From NCBI GenBank assembly GCA_963794655.1, contig CAWCEV010000003.1, positions 372,001-436,000 on the forward strand: a stretch of 64,000 nt of DNA, in the 5' to 3' direction. The translations under genes were made by a program, and so were the position numbers. The stretch comes from Roseiarcus sp963794655. Its GTDB lineage: Bacteria; Pseudomonadota; Alphaproteobacteria; Rhizobiales; Beijerinckiaceae. The notes below the pieces were generated by a model. The model did no database searches, was not told the DNA's origin, and saw only the letters and a program-made list of their open reading frames with translations. Of this stretch, positions 41,326 to 49,297 are shown piece after piece. Each line of letters opens with the position of its first letter. Positions within the stretch are counted from its first letter, which is position 1.

Positions 41326-42389
41326 ACATCTCCGCCCCGGTCCGCGTCAGAACGCTCGGCCGGGTCCATGTGCCGACTGTGACGCTCGCTCATGGCGGCG
41401 GCGGCAAGGCGATGAAGGACCTGATTGACGACGTGTTCGTGAGAGCCTTCGACAATCCCCTGCTCGCTCCGCTCGAGGATCAGGCGCGGTTCGATCTCGC
41501 CGATCTCGCACGGCATGGAGACCGGCTTGCGTTCACCACCAATTCCTTCGTCGTCGATCCGCTGGTCTTTCCTGGTGGCGACGTCGGGAAGCTCGCGGTC
41601 TGCGGCACGATCAACGATCTCGCGGTTGGGGGCGCAGTCCCGCTCTATCTCTCCTGCGCCGCGATCATCGAAGAAGGCGTGACGATCGACCTATTGCGGC
41701 AGGTCGCCGCTTCAATGGCGGCGACGGCGCGCGAGGCGGGCGTGGCGATCGTCACCGGCGACACCAAGATCGTCAGCAAAGGCGCTTGCGACAAGCTTTT
41801 TCTGACCACGACCGGGGTTGGCGTTATCCGTGACCGCGTCGATCTGGGCGCGGATCGCGCCCGACCCGGAGACGTCGTTATTGTCAACGGCCTGCTCGGA
41901 GACCACGGCGCCGCAATCTTGTGCGCGCGCGGCGACATGGCGCTCGATACGCCGATCGAGAGCGATTGCGCGCCGCTGCATGGGCTGATCGCGGAGCTGC
42001 TTGCCGCCGCGCCCGGCGTCCGGTTCGTGCGCGACCCGACGCGCGGAGGAGTAGCGACGGTGCTCAATGAGATCGCCGAGGCGTCGCAGGTCGCGGTCGA
42101 GATCGACGAGAACGCGACCCCCATCCGCGAAGAGGTGAAGGCATTCTGCGAAATTCTCGGCCTCGACCCGCTTTACCTCGCCAACGAGGGCAAGATCGTC
42201 GCGATCGCGCCTCCCAGCGAGGCGGACGCCGCGTTAGCGGCGCTTAGCGCCCATCCGCTCGGGAAGCACGCGGCTGTCATCGGGCGGGTGCATTCGGGCG
42301 AGCCCGGTCGGGTGACGATGCGCACCGTGTTCGGCGGGCGGCGGATCGTCGACATGCTGGTCGGCGAGCAATTGCCGCGCATTTGCTGA
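41322..42389 (+). CDS. hypE: hydrogenase maturation protein HypE
   Basis: HypE dehydrates the carbamoyl group from HypF on its C-terminal Cys to a thiocyanate that donates cyanide. The 355-residue product begins with the PurM-like fold (TLAHGGGGKAMKDLIDDVF), has VTGDTKIVSKGACDKLF and DPTRGGVATVLNEIAEAS, and ends PRIC, the catalytic terminal Cys. The ATG at 41322 overlaps the hypD stop. An upstream in-frame extension reads through hypD in another frame and is rejected. Confidence 0.97.
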   Translation: MNISAPVRVRTLGRVHVPTVTLAHGGGGKAMKDLIDDVFVRAFDNPLLAPLEDQARFDLADLARHGDRLAFTTNSFVVDPLVFPGGDVGKLAVCGTINDLAVGGAVPLYLSCAAIIEEGVTIDLLRQVAASMAATAREAGVAIVTGDTKIVSKGACDKLFLTTTGVGVIRDRVDLGADRARPGDVVIVNGLLGDHGAAILCARGDMALDTPIESDCAPLHGLIAELLAAAPGVRFVRDPTRGGVATVLNEIAEASQVAVEIDENATPIREEVKAFCEILGLDPLYLANEGKIVAIAPPSEADAALAALSAHPLGKHAAVIGRVHSGEPGRVTMRTVFGGRRIVDMLVGEQLPRIC

Positions 42390-42400
42390 AGTCGCTGCCC

Positions 42401-42739
42401 ATGCATGAACTCGCTATCACCCAGAACATTGCCGGCATTGTCGCCGATGCCGCGAAGGGTCGCCGCGTGACGCGGGTGACGCTCGAGATTGGAAAGCTGT
42501 CTGGCGTGATGGCGGACGCGATCGCCTTCTGCTTCGAAGTCGTCGCCCATGGCACTCCACTCGAGGGGGCAAGCCTCGAAATCCTCGAGATCGACGGGCG
42601 CGCGCGCTGCGAGGCATGCGGCTTCGAATTCGACGCCGAGACCCTGTTCGCGCCCTGCCCGTGCGGCTCCCACCGGTCGAGGCGCGTTCGCGGCGAGGAG
42701 CTGATCGTCAAGTCGGTGGAAATGATGGAGGCAGCCTGA
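42401..42739 (+). CDS. hypA: hydrogenase nickel insertion protein HypA
   Basis: The 112-residue zinc-containing metallochaperone delivers Ni to the hydrogenase large subunit with HypB. It starts MHELAIT, the Ni-binding His2 motif, and has the zinc site CEACGFEF and CPCG (the second pair as CPC). It is 11 bp after hypE and its TGA shares a base with the hypB ATG, so they are coupled. Confidence 0.96.
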   Translation: MHELAITQNIAGIVADAAKGRRVTRVTLEIGKLSGVMADAIAFCFEVVAHGTPLEGASLEILEIDGRARCEACGFEFDAETLFAPCPCGSHRSRRVRGEELIVKSVEMMEAA

Positions 42740-43617
42740 TGTGCGGCCATTGCGGGTGCGGCGACGAGGCGGCGGCTACGGTCCTCAATCTCGAGACCGG
42801 GAGAGGGGCGGCGATGTCGCGCGGCGCCCACCGGCACACCCACGACCACGGTCAATCTCATGCCCATGATCATGACCACGACCCCCACCATGTGCATGGG
42901 CACGATCACGATCACCATCACGGCCACCCCACCCCGGCGCCGGCCCGCGAGGTCGTCGATCTCGAGGCACGTATCCTGGCCAAGAACGATGCGATGGCGG
43001 AGAAGAACCGGGCCTGGTTCAAGGGTCGGGAGATTCTGGCGCTCAATCTCGTGAGTTCCCCCGGCGCCGGCAAGACAACGCTGCTCGAGCGCACGATCCG
43101 CGATCTCAAGGACGAGCTTAAGCTTTATGTCGTGGAGGGCGACCAGGCGACGGCCAATGATGGGGAACGCATCCGGGCCGCCGGCGCGCCGGCGGTTCAG
43201 GTGAACACGGGCGCAGGCTGCCATCTCGAGGCCGATATGGTCGCCCGCGGATTGCAGTGGCTCAAGCCCGCCGCGGGTTCCGTGGTCCTGATCGAGAATG
43301 TCGGCAATCTTGTTTGCCCCGCTCTGTTCAATCTTGGCGAGCGGGCGAAGGTCGTTATCCTGTCGGTGACCGAGGGGGACGACAAGCCGCTCAAATATCC
43401 CTACATGTTCAGGGCCGCCGAGATGATGGTCCTCAATAAGATGGACCTCCTGCCTCACGTCGAGTTCGATCCCGAGCGGGCGCTCGCGAACGCGCTTAAA
43501 GTCAATCCGTCGATCACCTCGATTCGCCTTTCCGCGCGTACCGGAGAGGGACTCGACGCCTGGTATGACTGGCTGCGCGGTGAATTGGCGCGGGTGCGTG
43601 ATCTCGCGTTCAGCTGA
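42739..43617 (+). CDS. hypB: hydrogenase nickel incorporation GTPase HypB
   Basis: HypB is a GTPase that stores and inserts nickel. The 292-residue protein starts MCGHCGCG, a high-affinity Ni-binding Cys motif, then has a His-rich region (about residues 30-66, DHDHDPHHVHGHDHDHHHG) for nickel storage. The GTPase domain shows the P-loop SSPGAGKTT, the metal-site segment with NTGAGCHLEAD, VIENVGNLVCPALFNLGE and NKMDLL. The start ATG shares its A with the hypA stop. Confidence 0.97.
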   Translation: MCGHCGCGDEAAATVLNLETGRGAAMSRGAHRHTHDHGQSHAHDHDHDPHHVHGHDHDHHHGHPTPAPAREVVDLEARILAKNDAMAEKNRAWFKGREILALNLVSSPGAGKTTLLERTIRDLKDELKLYVVEGDQATANDGERIRAAGAPAVQVNTGAGCHLEADMVARGLQWLKPAAGSVVLIENVGNLVCPALFNLGERAKVVILSVTEGDDKPLKYPYMFRAAEMMVLNKMDLLPHVEFDPERALANALKVNPSITSIRLSARTGEGLDAWYDWLRGELARVRDLAFS

Positions 43618-43734
43618 GCCCGAGGGCGCGCTGACGCCAGCGATCTACCACGCCGCAGCTCGAGGCAGTGCAACACAGCGCCGGCGCTTCGATACGCTCT
43701 GGCGCCGCCATTTCGCGATTTGAGTAGCCGGACA

Positions 43735-43795
43735 GTCCGGCGGCAATTGGGGCGCAGCGCCGACTGACCATAGTATGAGATACTGTCCGCCGGAC
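43735..43795. repeat. inverted repeat of GTCCGGCGG/CCGCCGGAC
   Basis: Nine-base arms at 43735-43743 and 43787-43795 around a 43-base loop. It sits between the hypB stop and the next gene, with no T-run, so it is not an obvious terminator. It may simply be GC-rich noise. Confidence 0.3.
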
Positions 43796-43846
43796 CCGCG
43801 ACGAGACGCAGCGAACGCGTGAGAAGCGAGAGCAAAGAGCGAACGG

Positions 43847-45526
43847 ATGGCCGGCATATTCAATCCCTCACAGGTGCCCCGCTTCGACGAGACGTTTCCT
43901 CAGCTGAAGCCGGAGGAGATCGACCGGCTCAGGCGCTATGGAACCTTGCGGAAATATTCGAACGGCGAGAAGCTGGTCGAGGCTGGGAAAATCGCCCCAG
44001 GCATGTTCGTGGTGCTTAAGGGCCTTGTGGCGATCAGTCAGCGCGACGGCCTCGGCCACGTGTCGCCGATCGTCGAGCAGGGCCCGGGTCAGTTCGTCGC
44101 CGACGTCGGTCAGCTTTCGACGCGTGCGACGCTTGTGGACGGAACGGCCGAGGGCGACGTTGAAGCGCTGGTGGTCCCGACGAGCGGCCTGCGCGCGCTG
44201 CTCGTCGCGGAGGCCGAACTCGGCGAACGGATCATGCGCGCGCTTATTCTTCGTCGGGTTGCGCTGCTTCGCGGCGGAACCGCCGGCGCCGTCCTGATTG
44301 GGTCTGACGGCGCCGCGGATGTGATTCGGCTCCAGGGCTTTCTTACCAGGAACGGCTATCCCCATCACTTGCTCGACCCGGCCCGAGACCTTGAAGCCAA
44401 GGAGGTGATCGGCCGATATGCCGACATTGCCGGCGGTCTGCCTCTGGTGGTTTGTCCGGATGGGACGGTGCTGGGCAATCCCTCGGAGTCAGCGCTCTCG
44501 CGCCAGATCGGCCTGACCGTCGAAACGCGGTCGGACTTCGTCTACGACGTGGCTGTGGTGGGCGCGGGGCCGGCCGGCTTGTCTACGGCGGTCTACGCCT
44601 GCTCCGAGGGCCTTTCGGTTGCGGTTCTCGACGCGCGCGCGTTTGGCGGACAAGCCGGGGCAAGCGCTCGGATCGAGAATTACTTCGGCTTCCCGACCGG
44701 TATCAGCGGGCAGGCGCTGACGGCGCGGGCTTTCGTTCAGGCTCAGAAGTTTGGCGCGGACGTCATGATCCCGGTCGGCGTCAAGACGCTCGATTGCGCG
44801 CGCTTGAATGGCGCGCTTGCGCTCGAACTCGACGGCGGCGATCGCATTCAGGCCCGCACGGTCGTGGTGGCGAGCGGCGCGAGATATCGCCGCCCGGCGC
44901 TCGCCGATATCGCCCAATTCGAAGGCCGTGGCGTGTGGTACTGGGCGTCGCTGATCGAGGCGCGTCTATGTCTCGGCCAGGAGGTCGTCCTGGTCGGCGG
45001 CGGCAATTCGGCGGGCCAGGGCGCGGTGTTTCTTTCCGGCCACGCCTCGAAGGTGAGGATGATGGTCCGTGGACCCACCCTTGCCGAAAGCATGTCGCGC
45101 TACCTGATCGACCGCATCGCCGCCACGCCGAACATCGAGCTGATGACTGAGACCGAGATCGTCGCCCTCGAGGGGCCCGCGGGCGCCGGCCTCGAAAAAG
45201 TCCGGTGGCGTGACCGGCGGGCGGATCGGGAGTTTGAGGCCCCAATCCGCAACGTATTCCTGTTTGTCGGCGCGGACCCGGCAACGGAATGGTTGCAGGG
45301 TTGCGGCGTCGCCCTGGATAAGGCAGGCTTCGTAGCGACTGGGACGCCGCGGACGAATGGCGCCCCCGCCCCCTCCCCGCTTGAATCGTCAATCCCGGGC
45401 GTGTTTGCGGTCGGTGACGTGCGGAGCGGGTCCGTCAAGCGGGTCGGCGGGGCGATCGGAGAGGGAGCTCAGGTCGTAGCCGCCATTCATAATTTTCTCT
45501 CGCATTCTCCAGGTCCCCACCTCTAA
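43847..45526 (+). CDS. cyclic-nucleotide-binding / thioredoxin reductase-like FAD protein
   Basis: The 559-residue protein combines an N-terminal CNB domain (residues about 10-125; GEKLVEAGKIAPGMFVVLKG), a middle alpha/beta domain of the thioredoxin-like sort (NGYPHHLLDPARDLEAKEV, PLVVCPDGTVLGNP), and a C-terminal FAD-dependent reductase (VVGAGPAGLSTAVYACSEGL near residue 235; LVGGGNSAGQGAVFLSGHAS). The CxxC of true thioredoxin reductases is absent; the corresponding segment reads WYWASLIEARLC. Such proteins probably sense small ligands or redox state, target unknown. The following UBP zinc-finger gene is 20 bp away and likely cotranscribed. Confidence 0.85.
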   Translation: MAGIFNPSQVPRFDETFPQLKPEEIDRLRRYGTLRKYSNGEKLVEAGKIAPGMFVVLKGLVAISQRDGLGHVSPIVEQGPGQFVADVGQLSTRATLVDGTAEGDVEALVVPTSGLRALLVAEAELGERIMRALILRRVALLRGGTAGAVLIGSDGAADVIRLQGFLTRNGYPHHLLDPARDLEAKEVIGRYADIAGGLPLVVCPDGTVLGNPSESALSRQIGLTVETRSDFVYDVAVVGAGPAGLSTAVYACSEGLSVAVLDARAFGGQAGASARIENYFGFPTGISGQALTARAFVQAQKFGADVMIPVGVKTLDCARLNGALALELDGGDRIQARTVVVASGARYRRPALADIAQFEGRGVWYWASLIEARLCLGQEVVLVGGGNSAGQGAVFLSGHASKVRMMVRGPTLAESMSRYLIDRIAATPNIELMTETEIVALEGPAGAGLEKVRWRDRRADREFEAPIRNVFLFVGADPATEWLQGCGVALDKAGFVATGTPRTNGAPAPSPLESSIPGVFAVGDVRSGSVKRVGGAIGEGAQVVAAIHNFLSHSPGPHL

Positions 45527-45546
45527 CGCGCCGAGTGAGCCCCACG

Positions 45547-45855
45547 ATGTCGAAGGTCTGCAGCCACTTGGACGGCATTCGCCGCGTGACACCGAGCGCG
45601 CTGGGCTGCGAGGAATGCCTCAAGACGGGCGACGTCTGGCTTCATCTCAGGCTCTGCCGCACCTGTGGGCATGTCGGGTGCTGTGACCAGTCGCCGAACC
45701 AGCATGCAACCAAGCATTTTCACTCGACCCGCCATCCGATCATCGAAGGCTACGATCCGCCCGAAGGCTGGGGATGGTGCTACGTCGACGAAATCATGTT
45801 CGATCTCTCCGATCGCAAGACGCCACATAATGGCAAGATTCCGCGCTACTACTGA
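45547..45855 (+). CDS. UBP-type zinc finger protein
   Basis: The 102-residue protein has the pattern of ZnF-UBP domains: CSHLDGIRRVTPSALGCEEC, LRLCRTCGHVGCCDQS, NQHATKHFHSTRHPIIEGYD with the His pairs, and a C-terminal WGWCYVDEIMFDL. In eukaryotes this fold binds ubiquitin C-termini; bacterial ones are uncharacterised. The ATG at 45547 is chosen over a GTG at 45535. Such genes are often next to thioredoxin reductase-like genes, as here. Confidence 0.88.
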   Translation: MSKVCSHLDGIRRVTPSALGCEECLKTGDVWLHLRLCRTCGHVGCCDQSPNQHATKHFHSTRHPIIEGYDPPEGWGWCYVDEIMFDLSDRKTPHNGKIPRYY

Positions 45856-46008
45856 GACGAGCTTGTAAATGCTGGCGGAACGACGAGACCGATTGCAGAT
45901 CCGGAAGGCGTGAAAATTGCCGCATTGCCGGTTGAGAAGCGGTAGCCGCCCGCGACCTATGCGAGTTCAAAAACGGAAAAAAGCGACATTTCGACCTGGA
46001 GTTTTGCG

Positions 46009-47085
46009 ATGAAAGCGACCGAGAAGCTTCACAATGCCGGTCAGAGTTTGTGGCTCGACAACATCACGCGAGATCTCCTGACCTCGGGTACGCTCAAGCG
46101 ATATATCGACACGCTCTCGGTCACCGGACTGACCTCGAACCCCACGATCTTCGACCACGCGATTTCGAAGAGCGCCGCATACGATCAGGACATCCGCGCA
46201 ATGTCCAAGAGCGGCGTTGGGCATGAAGATCTGTTCTTCAGACTTGCGATCGCTGATTTGCAGCAGGCCGCCGATCTGTTCAAGCCGATCCACGACCGCA
46301 CGGCCGGCGTCGATGGCTGGGTCTCGCTCGAAGTATCGCCGCTCCTCGCCTATGACGCCAAGCGCACTGTCGAGGCCGCGAGTTCTCTTCATGCCGCGGC
46401 CGCCCGGCCCAATCTATTCATCAAGATTCCCGGGACCAAAGAGGGCGCCCCGGCGATCGAAGAGGCCATTTTCAGGGGCATTCCGGTCAACGTCACATTG
46501 CTGTTCTCGCGCGAACATTATGTGGCCGCGGCCGAGGCCTATATGCGGGGCCTGGAGCGCCGGATCGCGTCGGGCTTGACCCCCGACATTCGCTCGGTCG
46601 CCTCGCTGTTCATCAGCCGCTGGGACAAGGCGACGATGGACAAGTTGCCAGCGAACCTGCGCGATCGGTTGGGCATCGCAATCGCCGAAATGACCTATGC
46701 CGCCTATCGGGACGTCCTCGATTCCGAGCGTTGGCAGCGCCTCGAAAACAGCGGCGCCCGCCCCCAACGCCTGCTTTTCGCAAGCACCGGAACAAAAGAT
46801 CCCAGCGCTTCCGACACGCTTTATATCGGGGGTTTGGCGGCGCCGAACACAGTCAATACGATGCCCGAGGAAACGTTGTTGGCTTTTGCCGATCACGGCG
46901 AAGTTGGAGCCGTGCTGTCGCGCGACGGCGGACGGGTAAGCGAGACGCTGTCGGCGATCGCCAAGGCGGGGGTCGATCGTGACGCATTGGCCGCGGACCT
47001 CCAGTCGGAGGGCGCCAAGTCATTCGACGATTCCTGGAGCGATCTTCTGAAGGCGATTGAGACAAAGGCTCGAGCGCTCGCTTGA
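46009..47085 (+). CDS. tal: transaldolase
   Basis: Transaldolase moves a dihydroxyacetone unit between sedoheptulose-7-phosphate and glyceraldehyde-3-phosphate in the pentose phosphate pathway. The 358-residue protein has GLTSNPTIFDHAI, GWVSLEVSPLLAYD, NLFIKIPGTKEGAPAI with the Schiff-base Lys, and the C-terminal LFASTGTKDPSASDTLYI. It matches the class common in actinobacteria and alphaproteobacteria. It is preceded by about 150 bp with no gene and followed by a long empty gap. Confidence 0.95.
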   Translation: MKATEKLHNAGQSLWLDNITRDLLTSGTLKRYIDTLSVTGLTSNPTIFDHAISKSAAYDQDIRAMSKSGVGHEDLFFRLAIADLQQAADLFKPIHDRTAGVDGWVSLEVSPLLAYDAKRTVEAASSLHAAAARPNLFIKIPGTKEGAPAIEEAIFRGIPVNVTLLFSREHYVAAAEAYMRGLERRIASGLTPDIRSVASLFISRWDKATMDKLPANLRDRLGIAIAEMTYAAYRDVLDSERWQRLENSGARPQRLLFASTGTKDPSASDTLYIGGLAAPNTVNTMPEETLLAFADHGEVGAVLSRDGGRVSETLSAIAKAGVDRDALAADLQSEGAKSFDDSWSDLLKAIETKARALA

Positions 47086-47494
47086 CCGGCAATTGCGTCG
47101 GCAAGCGCCGTGGCCTCGGTGAGAAGGGTGGAAGAGCGCGGTAGCTAGCGGCCTCCGCCTTTTGTTTGAAGGGAAGGGAACGGTTGGGCCGACAAACTAT
47201 TGCAGAAAATCAGAATTCGGCCTAATCTGCCCGCCATGACCAATTCGGACATTTCCCGCTCCCGGAGTTCCCGCGCCTCGCACGCGAGGGATAGGCGCAA
47301 GGATAAACTATCGACTTCATCTCGCCGCGCAACCCATTGAAAAGTTACGATTAGCGCGAGAGAATCCAAGCTAATCCAAGAGAATGCAACCCGCGCCATC
47401 GGCTCCTTCGGCCTGAAACAGCCCCGAAGACAAGAAAACCCAAATCGGATCGCTCGTTCCGATGAGGCCCCCAAATGTCACGAGGGAAGACGAG
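47086..47494. other. gap without a supported gene
   Basis: A 409-bp stretch. Minus frames here are Arg/Leu-rich without ribosome sites. Nothing convincing was seen apart from a possible start region for the gene at 47495. Confidence 0.4.
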
Positions 47495-47875
47495 ATGGAT
47501 GACGACGAGATCCGCGCTGCCCTCAATCTCCACTGGGCCGCATCCGACGCGAGCGACTTCGAGGCGGAGCACCGGATCTATCGAGAGGACGCCGTCCTCG
47601 AATATCCGCAGTCAGGCGAGCGCATCCGCGGCCGGCGCAATATCGAGGCGTCTCGCGAGGCGCAGCCCAACAAGAAGCGCTTCACGGTCCGGCGGATGCT
47701 CGGCGCTGGAGAACTCTGGGTCACCGAATTCGTGCTCACTTACGATGGTCGGCCGTCTTACACGGTGAGCATCATGGAGTTCAGAGATGGGAGGGTGGCG
47801 CGCGAGACCCAGTATTTCAGCGATCCGTTTGAGCCTGGGCCTTCACGCGCTCGGTGGGTCGAACGGATGGCTTGA
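47495..47875 (+). CDS. SnoaL/NTF2-like protein
   Basis: The 126-residue product opens MDDDEIRAALNLHWAASDAS, then YREDAVLEYPQSGERIRGRR, VTEFVLTYDGRPSYTVSIME and FRDGRVARETQYFSDPFEP, the pattern of the nuclear transport factor 2-like superfamily (SnoaL-type). Members are small alpha+beta cones that act as isomerases, dehydratases or ligand carriers. The ATG at 47495 is preferred; an ATG at 47462 adds eleven residues. It precedes the MHS transporter by 28 bp, so the two may be one transcript. Confidence 0.85.
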   Translation: MDDDEIRAALNLHWAASDASDFEAEHRIYREDAVLEYPQSGERIRGRRNIEASREAQPNKKRFTVRRMLGAGELWVTEFVLTYDGRPSYTVSIMEFRDGRVARETQYFSDPFEPGPSRARWVERMA

Positions 47876-47903
47876 ATGCGACCGGCGGGAACGGTGAAGT
47901 CGG

Positions 47904-49235
47904 ATGAGCCTTACGAGCCGATCGCAGAAGAGCGTATCCAGCGCATCAATCGCAGTCGCGGCGTGCTCAACGATTGTGGAATGGTATGACTTCACGCTCT
48001 ACCTTTACCTCGCAACGGTGCTTTCCCGGGTGTTTTTTGGCGGCGGCGAAACCGCGCTGATCACAACGCTGGCGACATTTGCAATCGCATATCTGTTGCG
48101 CCCGCTCGGCGGGATGGCTTTCGGCCATATCGGCGACAGGTTTGGGCGTCGACGCACGATGCTGCTGTCAGTGGCCGTCATGACAATGACGATGTTGGGG
48201 ACGGCCCTGCTGCCGACACGCGCTCAAGCAGGCGCTATGGCCGGCTGGCTGCTTTTTCTCCTCCGTTGCGTCATGGGGTTTTCGGTCGGCGGCGAGTACA
48301 ACGCGGTTGTCGCATACTTGCTGGAAGGCGCGCGTCCGAACAGTCGCGGCTTGGTCGCGTCCCTGGCTTCCGCAGCGAGCGAGATCGGAGGGCTCCTTGC
48401 CGTTGGCGTTTCCTTGTTGACTGTCAATTCGATGAGTGTCGCTAATCTGGACGCATGGGGGTGGCGCGTCCCTTTTCTCGTCGGGGCTGTCCTTGCCGCT
48501 AGCGTGTGGGTTGCCCGGACGACGATGCAAGAATCACCGGACTTCGAACAGCAGCAAGCGAGCGGGACCGTGCCAATGAATCCGCTCTATCACGCGCTGA
48601 TCAACTATCGTGGCGGCATCTTGCGAGCCTTCGCCATTTCCGCGTTGGGATCGATCACCTATTATATTGGGATCACTTACGTGCCCACATTCCTGGCTTC
48701 CGCCGGAAAGCTGAGTGAGGGCGATTCTCTCCGGCTGTCGACAATCGCCGCGTTCGCCGTCATCCTGGTCACGCCATTCACCGGAGCATTGTCCGACCGA
48801 ATCGGGCGCAAGCCGGTCCTGATATTTCTCAGCGGATGCAGCGCAATTCTGCCCATTGTGCTGTTTTATCTGATGGCGCGCGGCTCGCCGTCTCACGCGC
48901 TGATGGGGATCATCGCACTCGCTTGCGTCGCAGGCGCGGTGAGCGCGGTCGGCGCCATAACCGCGGCCGAGCAATTCCCGGGCGAAGGTCGTGTCAGCGG
49001 TTTGGCTCTGGGAGCAACCTCCGCCACGGCCATCTTCGGAGGCCTTACCCCCTACGTCGCGCAAATCCTGACTGAGCGCACGGGTTGGTATTTGGTCCCC
49101 GGCGCGATGATTGCCGTGGTTGGCCTTTGCGCCCTACCGGTGATGATCGCCTTACCCGAGACTGCGCCCGGGAAAGCAAACGCGCTCTCGTCCCTCCGCC
49201 GGTCCCCGCCGCAAGATGCTCGGGCTCGCCAATGA
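47904..49235 (+). CDS. MFS transporter of the MHS (metabolite:H+ symporter) type
   Basis: A 443-residue protein with twelve predicted helices. The start VEWYDFTLYLYLATVL and the loops GHIGDRFGRRRTMLLS and SVGGEYNAVVAYLLEGARPN are diagnostic of the MHS subfamily (ProP, KgtP, ShiA), which imports organic acids, betaines or shikimate with protons. The substrate cannot be told from sequence. The next gene reads convergently and ends 62 bp away. The likely partner is the SnoaL-like gene upstream. Confidence 0.9.
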   Translation: MSLTSRSQKSVSSASIAVAACSTIVEWYDFTLYLYLATVLSRVFFGGGETALITTLATFAIAYLLRPLGGMAFGHIGDRFGRRRTMLLSVAVMTMTMLGTALLPTRAQAGAMAGWLLFLLRCVMGFSVGGEYNAVVAYLLEGARPNSRGLVASLASAASEIGGLLAVGVSLLTVNSMSVANLDAWGWRVPFLVGAVLAASVWVARTTMQESPDFEQQQASGTVPMNPLYHALINYRGGILRAFAISALGSITYYIGITYVPTFLASAGKLSEGDSLRLSTIAAFAVILVTPFTGALSDRIGRKPVLIFLSGCSAILPIVLFYLMARGSPSHALMGIIALACVAGAVSAVGAITAAEQFPGEGRVSGLALGATSATAIFGGLTPYVAQILTERTGWYLVPGAMIAVVGLCALPVMIALPETAPGKANALSSLRRSPPQDARARQ

Positions 49236-49297
49236 AACGACTATCGGGCGGCGCGGCAGCGCCTGCCCCTCCACCGTTGTCGAGCGATGCGGCTCGG

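Noticed and set aside
42277..43458. 393-residue minus frame opposite hypB
   Set aside because: Shadow frame; His-rich part is the reverse of the hypB His region.
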